In this document: positions 46,908 to 58,218 of the stretch, piece by piece
Layout of the letters: each line of letters begins with the position of its first letter
Numbering within the stretch: the first letter of the stretch is position 1
DNA from: Leucaena leucocephala
Lineage: Eukaryota; Streptophyta; Magnoliopsida; Fabales; Fabaceae
Assembly: GCA_037074615.1 (NCBI GenBank)
Contig: CM073560.1
Coordinates: 565,501-629,500, forward strand
Length of the DNA: 64,000 nucleotides
Direction of reading: 5' to 3'
Position numbers and translations under genes: made by a program
The notes under the pieces: model-generated
What the model was told of the DNA's origin: nothing
What the model saw: the letters and a program-made list of their open reading frames with translations, nothing else
Databases searched by the model: none

Positions 46908-49513
46908 TTACCGCCTTCGCTGAGCTGTGGGAGGCAACTTCTGCGAGGGACCAGTAGGAAGTTTCTTATTCGTCTGTCGCTCGATCCTCCTCTTGAGCTC
47001 TCTAAGTATTCGAATTTGTCCAAGCTTTTCCGGAGATAATTGGTCCCAATAAATCCCTGTAGCCAAGTGAGAGAAAACAAAAATTACATTGTTCGCAGTT
47101 GGAAATAGTTCATACTTGCTCTGATATTAAAGGAACAGAAGTGAAAGATTGTAATACAATGACAACTTGCAACAGATTGTACATTTAAGATTTCACTCTC
47201 CATTATCATTCTTAACCTTGTGTTTCATATCCAAAAGCAAAAGTAGATGACAACATGGACCTTCTCATAGGTAGTACCAGCGCATGCAACTCCAAAAGTA
47301 ATTAAGAATACAGAGTTGTAAAATTGAATAATATAAGGGGAGAAAATCAAGCATGCATTTCATAAGTCTCAGCATGGCACTTTCCTCAGAAGGCATCTCG
47401 GTGATCTCCAAACAAAAGGCTCATTCCTCACCTCAATTGAATCCGCACTAAAAAGAAAACCATAGTTTTGACACTAAAGCAAAAAAGAGTGTATTGTCAC
47501 ACCAACCTTGAGGCTTCGGAATTGACGTGTTGATGAAAATGACCTGTGTTGGAGTGCATATGATATCCACAGGTACATCATGGATTAACAGCTTTTCAAC
47601 CGGAATATCATCCACCAATTGGCAATCATGCACTGAAATGAGGCTATAATTACTAAAAAAAAAAATTCAATCATGCAAAAACGTAGCCATGGTATTTTGA
47701 AAATTAAAAAAGTTTAGGCAGGAGAAAATCCATGTGAATTCAATAATGGGAAGTGATTACCACTCACCGGAAGTAACAACAGGTGTTGAATCATCAATAG
47801 CTCCCATATAACGCAGCATCCCATACTCTAGTTCTGCAAATCCCTGCATTTCACCCTTCCTAGTTGAGTTAAAGAGAAACACAAGTTCAAAATCCAATAC
47901 CATTGCATTTAAGAGGTCACTCATAAGACAAATACATTATACACCATCTCTTGAAGCTTCATCATCTCAAAAAGCATTTGGAAAACCATCTATAGAATGA
48001 CCCTATAATGCATTAAGCAAACTGATAAGCACGAACTTTGGTTTTTCTTCACATTAGAGGAGTGTGCATGTGCGCGCACAGAGGATTGAAGCCAAAAAGA
48101 GTTCCTATTTTGTAGGTAAGTTCAAACACTGAAGTCTGGAATCAATTATAATTTTAACTTCTTACACATAAGCTAGTGTACAGGTGATATAAATTATAAG
48201 AAAACCGAAACACACTTAACATTACCTCTCCCTTTCCCAATCGAGCACCTGTTTTTGGGTCAACAGCAACTGATCCAATGACAATAAGATCTACCTTTAA
48301 CTTTTCATCTAATCCAATTGGCCTCCCGTGCTTGGCAACCCCAACAGAGGTACAGGCTTCCCTGATGGTACCTGGGGTTAACATTTGGGATTCAAGAACA
48401 GAGAAAAATCCAGTCCTCAGCCGTGGTTGAGGAGTTAACAACTTCTTCTCATCTGCACAGGAAATGACTGAACAACTAAAATATTCTTATCACATTTAAA
48501 AGAGAACATGAATCATTGCCAAATTCCATCCAAGACAAGGAAAGCTAAAAAGGCAAAACCATTAAATCACCACTGCTATGATCTCTGCCACTGCCACAAC
48601 CATTACCAGAAACTACCCATCTACTTTCAATTCTACGCACAATATTAAAACTATTATTTGCAGGCCTCCTATTTTTTCTTAGTAATTTTACAAACAGTGA
48701 AAGTTTAGCAGTGAAGTCAGCAGTTCATCAACCACACAAGTTGAACCTGGAAAGCATGCCACCACTCAACACCCGCACACAAATTACGAATGAAGTAGCT
48801 AACCTGAGAGAGTAAGAAATCTGACTTGCTTTTGAGGAGAATCTGGGTTAACCTTCACACATTGTGCACCACGAAACACATCTAGCTCCCTCATCTGCCA
48901 AAACCAACATCAAGAAACTCCACTTAAATTCTAACAACACTTATTAGCCAATAGTCATTGCCCAACCCAATCAAACTATCCCCACTTCCACTCACAAAAG
49001 GAAAATTCACTGTGAAACTAAATTAGCTGTTGGTTCTTATAATCCTGCTCAATTTTCTATCTAGTCCATATTAATAGCATGCATGAAATTAGCGCTAACC
49101 TTGTCAGCAGCAATTGAAGCACCTACGAAATTGGGAATCCGATGGTGAACAGGTCGCGGGTTTTGAGCGAAGTTCTGAGCTTCCATTGTATCCCAAATTC
49201 TCTTTCGGATTACCCATTTCCAAGCTTTCGGGTCGTCTTCATTATTGTGGTCCATCTCTCTCTTGGAAGTCTCTGCCATGGTTTGCCGAGCCTCGGCATC
49301 AAGGCGTAGCCTTTCGGCCTCAAAAGCGGCGTCGTCGAAAGTGGCGTTCTTGTGGGCAGCACTGCTTATGGCGTTTTCTAGCTTCAAGAGCCTGAGAGAA
49401 TTCTTTGAAGTAAAGGTTGAAGAGAGAAAATAAATTTGGGGAGTTTTATTCCAAAGAGCACTGCAATTCTTGAGCTTCAATGGGCAGTATAGTCGGACTG
49501 CATATGAGTCCAT
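46908..49513 (-). CDS. COG0212 protein, 5-formyltetrahydrofolate cyclo-ligase-like, organellar
   Basis: Six exons join in phase: 49513-49100, 48894-48804, 48452-48226, 47843-47768, 47632-47507 and 47056-46908. They give 360 residues, close to the roughly 354 recalled for Arabidopsis At1g76730. The first 60 residues are basic and Ser/Thr-rich, as in a plastid transit peptide. The body carries KAWKWVIRKRIWDTMEAQN, then VKVNPDSPQKQVRFLTLSDE, KVDLIVIGSVAVDPKTGARL, FAELEYGMLRYMGA and IICTPTQVIFINTSIPKPQG. The end is Arg/Pro-rich. The family is a plant-conserved relative of 5-FCL with a NagB/RpiA/CoA-transferase-like fold. Genetic work elsewhere tied it to thiamine rather than folate metabolism, so the exact reaction is unsettled. 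All introns are GT-AG. Confidence 0.9.
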
Positions 49514-50600
49514 CGAACGAAGAAGTCGGGTTTGAAAATTTAGTCAGAAGATAACTGGACAAGTGTCTCTTTTGGTACGAAATTTTAGTTGGAAGATAAC
49601 CGCACAAGTGTCTTTTTTGGCACCAATTATCGTTAGAACTCGTGGCAACTTTTTTGCCGTTAGCAGAATTACTTATGGGTCCATGTGAGAAAATTAATTA
49701 TAAAAAAGTCTTAAAAATTTATATTTATAAGTCAAATTTGTATACTTATATTTAAAAAAATTGAATTGCATCATTTATAAATTAAATTTATAAAAAAAAT
49801 AAACTTAGTAATATTTCTTTATATTTAATTTTTTTATTTGAAACCTACGAATATAAGCATAACTTTTTAGCATTCTTAAAAGCTAAATATATTTCTTTAA
49901 AGTTTCTGAATTTAAAAAAAAAAAACATTTTTACCCTTGAAATACATTTATCACAAATTTCTTGCGAATCATGTATAAATTTGTCTCTAGCAGAGGAGTT
50001 CCCATTTCTACTTCTTTTGCCCAACATAAAAACTGGCTTCTTTTTTATCAATTAGTATTTCACAAGTATCACAAAGCAGACATGAGATGGAGATGGGTGG
50101 TTCAGTTTACGTAAAAAGGCAAAATATTAATAAAAATAACTTTTTTTTTTGGTTAGGTACAAATATTCTCTCGAGGCAATCCTGTTTGTAGGCTAAAGTC
50201 ATCCACCGACAACAACGAATATAGCTCCTTAATCAATTGGGCTGGAGATTTTAGAAAATGGATGGAGAATACAACAAAACTGGCCTGACTTATGAAACAT
50301 ATACAGCAACAATGTTCGACTCCGAAAAGCAATCTCTCATCTGCAACAACAAATCAAATCTACCCCAACTCTATCATATAGGCAACCTAAAGAAAACTAG
50401 AGGCAATGGAGAGGAGAAGACAAATGATTAACAACAGAAAACAGTTAAAGAGGAGCAGCTCTTATAATTCAAGTTGCAAGCAAAGGGACAAATACAAGAC
50501 AACATAGAAGAAGACGACTGTCATCTGCATGAAGAAAATTACTCTAGCCAAATTCAGAATTCTCATCCCTACTAGGATTCACGACCCTTACCCCAGTTGT
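49514..50600. other. Spacer between COG0212 and PTB3
   Basis: The left part is the upstream region of the COG0212 gene. The right part, roughly from 50200, is probably the 3' UTR of PTB3. No other gene is seen. Confidence 0.45.
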
Positions 50601-50611
50601 TATTGAGTCTC

Positions 50612-53600
50612 TCAAATATTCTGTAACTGGGAAAAGGAGATCCGGATAATTGAACCGGAAAGTGAGCTCGCATGCTTGCACACGAGAGCTTCAGTAGCCT
50701 GCTCCTCAGTCTCAAACTGAACCAGGGCCTGCTTTTTCCCGTTCATCTCAAACACTCTGCTGTTCACAATGGTTCCGTGCTCCTCTAGAAGGCTCACAAT
50801 CTCCTCTTCAGTGATATCTTGCGGGAGAGTAGACAAATGGATCATCTTTGTGGGAGAGCAGCAGTAACGGTAGTTCTTGGCCGCATTGCGATTGAAACGG
50901 TTGAGATTAGAATTCAGGTACTCATGAGTATCAGGACCCTGAGTTATGTTTGGATGTTTCGAGAAGTTGACCTCTAATCGCTTCTCAAAGAGCATGGCTC
51001 CCTATATACCATGATTGAAAGGTTTTTAGCGAACTACTCAAAATTATAAAACAACATGCAACACTTATGATGGAGCATAAGAGGTTGGAGAAAAATTATC
51101 ACTGGAATAAATATACTCCAAAAATACAGATATCATAGTTTACCATTTATACATGATACGAACCTTCAGAAAGTGTACTGCCAATTCAGCTTGAAAACCA
51201 TCCCCCATCTGGATAAGTGCATGATCTGGCTTATTTCGGAGAATTTTAATCCTCAGAATATTCCCATAAATGGAGAACAAGTTGAAGAGTTTATCCTCAT
51301 CTATTCTCTGAAATAAAGAACATATGAGCCAAATAAAAAAAGACATATTTCAACCAAAAATAGAATTCTTCAAAAAGTACTCACATCAGGATTAAGATTT
51401 GAGACAAGAACTGTACACCTGTCATTCGTCCCAGTTATTCCAGGAGGCAAACCTCCACCAAAGGCAGCTGCGATGGCTGCAGCATTTGCCATCTAGGCTT
51501 AAAAGAAATTATATAAGTAACTAATAACAAGCAGGGCTCACTCACATGCATGACAACAATCAACTCTTGAAGTGATTAGTAAAAATAGATGTGCTAACAA
51601 AATCAGGTTATCCATTTTCACCCAAAAAAGGGGTCATCTATATAAAATTGGAAAAAAAAATCTTGTTCAGTTCAAAAGGCAGAGGGTCCATCAAACTCTC
51701 CTCCCTCCCCCAATCAAAACCAGCTTATAAAAAGTTTTTTTTTTAAAATAAAGTTTTTTTTAAAAAAAAAAACTATCATTAAGTGATTTTTAGAATTTCA
51801 ACAAAGTCAAATTCCCACAACTTTTAAAACATGCATGGCAATAAGTACATTCACAATAGAAAAAAATTTGTAAAAGAAGAGACATAAACCATCGAATATA
51901 GATAATGCTACTTTTCATAGGAGTCTGTTCATGAATAAACTGAAACTTCAACCTGGCGTGGATAACACCCACCTGTGAATAACCACCTGAAGGAAAAGAA
52001 TGCGCATTAGTAAGATACAAGAAATAGTGCAGCTTGACAGACACAATAAACCCACCAATGGAAAATTTCAAAGATTAGCACCTGCACTGGCACCAGAACT
52101 TTGAACAGCATACATGTTTCCCACATCACCATATCCAGGCTGTTGTACGGATAATTCAGCAAAGAATTAAAACATTATAAGAAATGAATTGAGAAGATTT
52201 GATCTGTAAAAGAAAAGGAAAATTGCAAATAGCATACTTGAGAAGATCTGCCTTTCTGCTCTGTAGGAAGATTTGGGTTTGTGAAGTCCCTGTAAAAGGT
52301 TGATAAAAGGCAATAATATGCAAGATGATAAAAAGAGGATATGAACAAAATGGGAAAACAGGCATTGACATAATCACCTTGAACGGTCATTATTGTAGTT
52401 CACTTGTAACTCGTCAAGGCTGCAATAAAAATGAATCAAAAGTTCACACCATGCCAAAGTGAATGGATAGGATAAGGGATATGGGGACGGGTGTGAAAAT
52501 GGACTAGTGCAGAGGCATCATTTAAGTCTTTAAACTCGCAAACCAACATACAATGACATCTGTTAAAATAAGTCAAACCTACTTTGAGAACTGAATGTCT
52601 AGCTGACAGCAACCGTCATAAATATTGCGCCCCTAGAAGTTTTCAAAAATACAATCATCAGTTTAGGAACAATATCAGAGTTAATATACTGATCAGGATT
52701 CCATCCCCCAAAAAACAAGAAGTTTAGTGAGTGTTAAACAACCTGAAGTGTACTTCTAGCAACAACAGCACTCTGGCGTAATTGATACTGAATGAGCGCC
52801 TGAAAACCTACAGAGTTGGCAAGTGCAGGAAGAAATAATCAGCAAAATCCACACTGACAATACATGCATCACTCAAATAAAAGGCCTCATTTTAGATCAC
52901 AGGGCATATTTATTAAAATATTTGAAGCATTTTCCTTGACATAAAAAATTCAAAAAACAGTTTCATTAACATCAAAGAAACTTAACCTGTTACTTTTCTC
53001 ACTTCCAGTGATAAATATGTGCATGTTTTAAAAGAAATAATTGCATGACTAAAATATAACTTTAGTCCATGAGAAGAAGGCTTGAAACCGACAAGCACCA
53101 AGAACTTAATAAGAACAGAAAGAAAGAGAAAGGGAGAAATCTGAGAAATTCTGACCAGCTGACTTCTGAAATGTGACCATCTTTTCCACAAATCCATGGG
53201 GAGAAAACACTTGATGCAGCACATCCACTGTTATAGGATACAGCATGTGATGAATTGTGACTAAGAGTATTCGATTTGGCTGCGCATCCAGAGAGTTCCC
53301 AACAGCAGAACAGCATAGAGAGAGAGAAGAGAGAGAGAGAAAGGAGAATAAATAGAAAAGTATATGATTGAAGAGAAAAAGAGAAAGAGCATAACCGTTT
53401 AACAAATAAAACCCAATGAAATTGAAAAACGTATGATTATAAAAATAAAACATCCAGGGGAGTGAGGAATATTAAAAAAAAAAAAAAACACATGCGACAG
53501 AAAGGTCCCTTCAGCTATCTTGTGCAAACAACAAAACAGCCACAACTGATCTCACTCCACATATTTTTTTGGCTAACATCTCACTTCACATGTATAGAAA

Positions 53601-55076
53601 CACAGGATACAAACCTCATCTCCTCGTCCTTGATTTTGATCCATTGTAGTTAGTTCTTGATGAGAGGAAAACTGGACATAAACATTCCTCCCCCTGGAAA
53701 GAAAGTGAAAGGATAATCAAATTATTAAGTCAACATTTATGTCAATGATAATATATAGTGCTGCTTTTATTTCCATAGAGGAGACCAAGAATCAAGTTCC
53801 TCATAAATTATTATAGACGCTCAATAAAGTTTTCTAAAGCCAAATATATAAGCAGTCTACTTCTACCTTATGCTTGGCTGAACATTTGCATAATATTGTA
53901 AAGCATTAACTGCCGAAGAAATATCTTGCATTTGAAGTAAAGCCTGCAATAACGGCAAGTATTTGCATAGGACAAACATTAATTTGTAGAAAAGCTTCAA
54001 TTTTAGGGCAGGCAGAAAATCTTCCCTGAACGCATGAAAAAGAAAACCTGATTTTTTGCACGGAGCATGACAAGCTTAGTAATGACTCCAAAAGGCTGAA
54101 ATAGCTGAAGTAAATCATTCTGCAACCAAACAAGGTAAAATTTATAAATCCTTGAAGAACTTTAGAATTTTAAACACATAGTAGAATTTAATTGTTCATC
54201 TTGCTTTAGTGTTCATCCATTGGCTTTGATAATCTTTATTTTGGCCACCTTAAAACAGATCGAAGGGTGGAGCTACAATTTGGTAACAAGAGGGACTGAG
54301 GTTAAAAAGCATATATAGCAAAAGGTTAGCATAAATTTTGGGAGGCCAAAATTTAAATCCTTGTTTGTCCATTAGTTCTCAAAGTCTTCTCTTTATCGCG
54401 GTGTAGCGCAGGTTGGTACCTTGCAGCGCTCATAACCTTTAGGTCATGGGTTCAAATTCCATCCCCGCAACATTTTTTGACAAAAAGGTTTGATTTAATT
54501 AACTAGTAATTAATTAGAAATGAATTAGTATGTTTTTCTTCTGGGGTTCAAGGTACATTCTACTGTCAAAGTCAACTCGATTTAATACTTTATACCATTA
54601 AATACATTAATAGGGGGTGCGAGATGGATAGCGGGAATCAAAACCGCCACACTTCTCTTTGGCAAAGTGAAATTATGATGGTAATGAAGAATAAAAACTT
54701 GGAGCCAAGCTCCTACCATCCCTTCTCTCTGCCACTGTACAAAACTAAGGAAATTATCCATGATTCTTTATACTATTAATTACATTAATAGGGGGCACGG
54801 GATGGATTCCGGGAATCAAACCAACCCGCATCTTCTCTTAGGCAAAGAGAAGTAAGGAAAAATTGAAAATTTAAGAGCCATGGTCCCCACCAGTCCCTTC
54901 TCTCTTCGCCACTGTAAGAAACTAAGGAAATTATCCATAATCAAAACAAATTATCTACATAACCTGATCATACTAAGAAAACTAATGACAAGTACTAAAA
55001 CCAGAGAATGAGAATGTACTTCGGATATTTCATGCCCCACGTTTCGAACGTGAATGACTTTGGAAGGCTCTGTCAT
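50612..55076 (-). CDS. PTB3: Polypyrimidine tract-binding protein 3
   Basis: Fourteen coding exons join in phase, giving 443 residues (about 432 recalled for Arabidopsis): 55076-55020, 54119-54048, 53943-53867, 53693-53615, 53279-53156, 52807-52743, 52632-52583, 52419-52378, 52289-52238, 52139-52082, 51986-51973, 51492-51385, 51307-51164 and 51001-50612. It starts MTEPSKVIHVRNVGHEISE. Four RRM domains are visible: VIHVRNVG with ITKLVMLRAKNQALLQMQ; RILLVTIHHMLYPITVDVLH with GFQALIQYQ; TVLVSNLN with IKILRNKPDHALIQMGDG; and MIHLSTLPQDITEEE with KKQALVQFE. PTB proteins bind CU-rich pre-mRNA and control exon choice. One exon is only 14 nt. A further leader intron ends just upstream of the ATG (acceptor near 55090). 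PTB genes commonly regulate their own splicing. Confidence 0.94.
54397..54472 (+). pseudogene. Initiator-tRNA-fMet(CAU)-like pseudogene of organellar type
   Basis: The 76 bases resemble chloroplast/mitochondrial trnfM: CGCGGTGTAGCGCAGGTTGG at the 5' end, the anticodon loop CTCATAA with CAU, GGGTTCAAAT in the T-arm, and CCCCGCAACA at the 3' end. The C1-A72 non-pair typical of bacterial-type initiators is kept. The anticodon and D stems carry mismatches, so it is probably non-functional. A T6 run follows directly, as in a Pol III terminator. It lies in PTB3 intron 1, antisense to that gene. Confidence 0.6.
54589..54943. repeat. Two-copy tandem duplication, unit about 178 bp
   Basis: Copy 1 spans 54589-54766 and copy 2 spans 54767-54943. 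Both open TTTATAC-ATTAA-TACATTAATAGGGGG and share GGGAATCAAA, CTTCTCTT-GGCAAAG, CCCTTCTCTCT and AAACTAAGGAAATTATCCAT. They differ by scattered substitutions and small indels. The pair sits in PTB3 intron 1, just right of the tRNA-like sequence. The minus strand shows a B-box-like GTTTGATTCCC, so the unit might be SINE-derived. Confidence 0.7.
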
Positions 55077-55566
55077 TGCAAACCAACCTGTAAAAAGAGA
55101 AGAATTTGCATCAGCTTTTCGTCTTCCAATTCAAGGTCTATAATCTACACTCTTCTGAATACTAGTGAGTCAAGTCATTTCGCAAAAAAAGCAAAGACTC
55201 ACTTCCATTTCAATCTCTTTTGAAAACCAGATTGCACTAAACATTACACGAGTAGATAAATTGTGGGGCTTTCACAGAATAAATAAATTAAAAAATAAAA
55301 GGGGACTTTGAATCTTGCAGTGAATCTAGCAGGCACAAGTGAAGATATGAAACTGAATCATCCATTAAAATCTTGAATCTATACTAAGTAGGATGAAGAA
55401 TGGGAAGCAATCGGCAGAAACGCCGAACAGAAAAAGGGTAGCACCAATTTCCAATTTGTCATCCCTATAGTTTCTCTAGACATCGCGATATCCGGCAGAA
55501 AGCAGACCCAAAGCACATTTGTTTGAAACGACAAAGTGAAACCGAGAGGCAGAGAGAACTTGCCTG

Positions 55567-55705
55567 AGAGAGAGAGAGAGAGAGAGAGACTGCGGGAGAG
55601 GGAGAGGGAGAGAGAGAGTGGTCGGGACAGAAACGCAGGCCTGCTAGCAACGCATGATGTCGCGAATATCAAGCCCTACGAGTGATGGCTTCCCTCTATA
55701 TAAAT
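55567..55705 (-). promoter_or_regulatory. PTB3 promoter and leader with GA/CT repeats
   Basis: Plus-strand GA runs at 55567-55589 and 55597-55619 read as CT runs in the PTB3 leader. CTATATAAA-type sequence at about 55694-55704 (TTTATATAG on the minus strand) is a plausible TATA box roughly 80-100 bases upstream of the repeats. CT-rich leaders bind GAGA-type BPC factors in DNA, and PTB protein itself in RNA. Confidence 0.5.
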
Positions 55706-55729
55706 CGCCCAAACTGCATATACTGAATA

Positions 55730-56573
55730 CTGATTCACGTTTTGACGAGATGCTCCCCCACAGTACTCCTACTTACCTATCTGTTTTCATTATCCACTTG
55801 TTATTGTAATTTTCAGCGCTTCCCACTTTTTCTTCTCCGTAAAAGATAAATTTTATAGTTTTCTTCTTTATCAATTATCAATTGATCCTAAAAAAAATCA
55901 AACTTCTTTTAAAGATAAAAAATTTTCGGGTAGAGTGGGAAGGTAGTTTTTGATGTATTAAAAAAAAACGGAAGTTAGTTTTTGGGAGCTAATTTTTTTC
56001 CTATGAAGAAGACGAGCTAAATGCAGGAAAACTGAAATTAATATTCCTAATAAATTGCATATACATAAAAAGTGGTATAAAATCAATAAATTTATACAAA
56101 CTGTAATTTGAGATTAGTTGAAGTTATGCTTTGCGGGATGATGCGTCAATACATATGCATTTTAAAACTATTGGGAATGCTGGGGAAATTTATGATAAAT
56201 CACTCTATTTTTTTTTATATATAAATAAATTTAGGTGAGTTTGACATCAATTTTTTATTAAAATTAAAATAAAATTCTAGCTAATTAAGATGGCTAATAA
56301 TCCTCTAGACAAAAATACCTCTGCCCTGCTCGGTATTAGTATTGTTTAGGAGAAAAAGAGATTTTATTATATTTTTAAATTGTAGATGAGCCCAATTTTT
56401 TTTTTAAATTTTTATAAAAAAAATAGCTAAGAAATTATTAATCAACGTGATTAGCCATCTTAGTAAATGTCCATTAATATTAATATTAGGGTTTAAGCAC
56501 TTCGAAGTTGGATAAGCCCAATCTACTTTAGACAACAGGGCCCATTAGCCAATACCTTATGTGAACTTAAAAT
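55730..56573. other. Spacer with a dispersed repeat block
   Basis: No gene is seen. 56336-56405 (AGTATTGTTTAGGAGAAAAA and following) matches 21157-21231 in the same orientation. Confidence 0.45.
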
Positions 56574-56590
56574 ATAAAATATAAATAATG

Positions 56591-56787
56591 AGAGTTAGTA
56601 CAGATAATAAAAAATAGACTCATATCTCACGAGGACGTGAGTTTAATTCCTACTACTATCGTGAGGACTCATTTGGTAGGCGATTTTGTAAGTTTTTTGT
56701 AAACGTTCTCTGAGTTCTAAGATTGTACCTTAGTTTTAGTGGGAAATCGGTATTGAATCTATCTAAACTTTTTTTTGTACTAAAAAA
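56591..56787 (+). mobile_element. tRNA-derived SINE, family S2, second copy
   Basis: It reads GAGTTAGTACAGATAATAA (A-box-like) and CGTGAGTTTAATTCCT (B-box-like), then ACTATCGTGAGGACTC, and ends AGTGGGAAATCGGTATTGAA with CTAAACTTTTTTTTGTACT. All parts align with the S2 copy at 14312-14507. The flanks ATAAAATATAAATAATG (56574-56590) and ATAAAATATGAATAATG (56788-56804) are a 17-base target duplication with one mismatch. Confidence 0.78.
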
Positions 56788-57169
56788 ATAAAATATGAAT
56801 AATGTAGTTTTATGTAGTAGGTTTGATTTGATTATATAAATTGATATCGTTTGTGATTTTTGACTTAATCCTTTCATACATATTGTTGTTGAAGCTTTCT
56901 TGCATGGAAAAAATTATAAACTACTGGAACAAGTGTCGATGTTACAATGAGGAGGATCCCTACAGCAAAGCTTCTTTTTTTGGTGTGTAACTAGTAACAA
57001 GTGGGTCTTACAGCAGCAAGGGGAGGAGGAAAGCAACCCCAATGGGAAGCATTTCGATCATCGCCTGCAAGCAACCCAGCCTCCAATCATTAAGCCAACA
57101 AAATTCTTCACAAAACTCGCTCATTAATTCTCTGTTATAATATTTCCTTTAAAGTTGTAATTCAATGCT

Positions 57170-57485
57170 GTGGTGGGTGATGTGGATGGTGACTCGGTGC
57201 TCGGTTGATGATGAGGACTATGTGCTGACGTGTTTGGTGATGTGGACGCTAACATGGATGATGACTATGATTATTGGCTAATGTGCTTGGTGATTTGGAC
57301 CTGACTTAACGGATGACTAGGGTCAGTCGGTCAGCGATATGGTTGATGTCTAGGACTCAACTGATGACTAGGCTTATCGGATGATGTAGCAAGTGTTATC
57401 AATAACGACTCAGATGATGACTAAGACTATAGGTTGACCGGTCAGGTGATGTGGACAAGGACATAGCTGATGACTAAGACTAAAT
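57170..57485 (+). repeat. Degenerate tandem repeat with GATGACTA / GGTGATGTGGAC motifs
   Basis: Short phrases recur: GGTGATGTGGA (three or more times), GATGACTA-G and GATGATGACTA, and CTAAGACTA. Spacing is irregular, about 40-60 bases. The base composition (G and T rich) differs sharply from the AT-rich flanks. No long open frame runs through it on either strand. It may be an old minisatellite or a fragment of a larger repeat. Confidence 0.5.
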
Positions 57486-57494
57486 AAAATACTA

Positions 57495-57969
57495 ATAGCC
57501 TGTTTAGGTTTACCCAAACCATAATTTTAAAAGTTTTTTTGGGCAAAATTTTAGTTTGAAAATTTTTTAAAACAAACAGTCATATTTGTTCATAAGTGCT
57601 TTTGGGCAAAACAATAGTTTAAAATCATAATTTTGAATAAATTATTCAAATTAATTTTTTGAACAGTAAAAGAGCTTATAGACTATCCAATTACTATATC
57701 ATCTCTACCCCTCTCCTCTCTCATCTACCATCTCTCATCTCTCTTATCTTTTATCTACCTCTCTCCTCTCTCTTACTTTTAATTAAATCATACCCTTTTT
57801 GGTAATTTATCAATATAAAAAGTCATTCTAAAAATAACTATCCAAACACTTATTTATTCAAAACTACTTTTTTTTTCATAAATTATTCTCTAAAAATCTT
57901 TTTCCATAAACTGTCCATAAGCCATTTTTTTTCATAAACCTTTTTTTAAAATCCTATCTAAACCCTAAA
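57495..57969 (-). mobile_element. Non-autonomous DNA transposon-like repeat, copy 2
   Basis: The ends GCCTGTTTAGGTTTACCCAA and TTTTAAAATCCTATCTAAAC are imperfect inverted repeats. The interior includes a long pyrimidine stretch (CCTCTCCTCTCTCATCTACC). It is the inverted counterpart of 34837-35316. It abuts the Stowaway-like element that starts at 57977. Confidence 0.6.
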
Positions 57970-57976
57970 TATTATA

Positions 57977-58218
57977 CTCTTTTAGTTTTTAATATAAGAA
58001 TTAATTTGGGAGTTGATTTTAATCTTAAACATAATATATATTTTTTATAATTATCAATATTTTTTTAAATTATTTATATAGATAAACTCTCAATAATAAT
58101 AAGTAAAAAAATAAATTAAAAAAATAATTAAAATATTTTAAAAAAATTATATCATATTAATTAATTTAATAAATTTTATTAATTTAATTAAATTAGTTAA
58201 ATATATTAATATGATGAG
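57977..58218 (+). mobile_element. Stowaway-like MITE, degenerate copy
   Basis: It is flanked by TA. The left end CTCTTTTAGTTTTTAATATA and the reversed right end CTCATCATATTAATATA pair imperfectly. The interior AATTTAATTAAATTAGTTAA matches the 61628 copy. Its right end lies at the 3' edge of the phytocyanin gene, and the read-through stop of that gene falls inside it. Confidence 0.55.
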
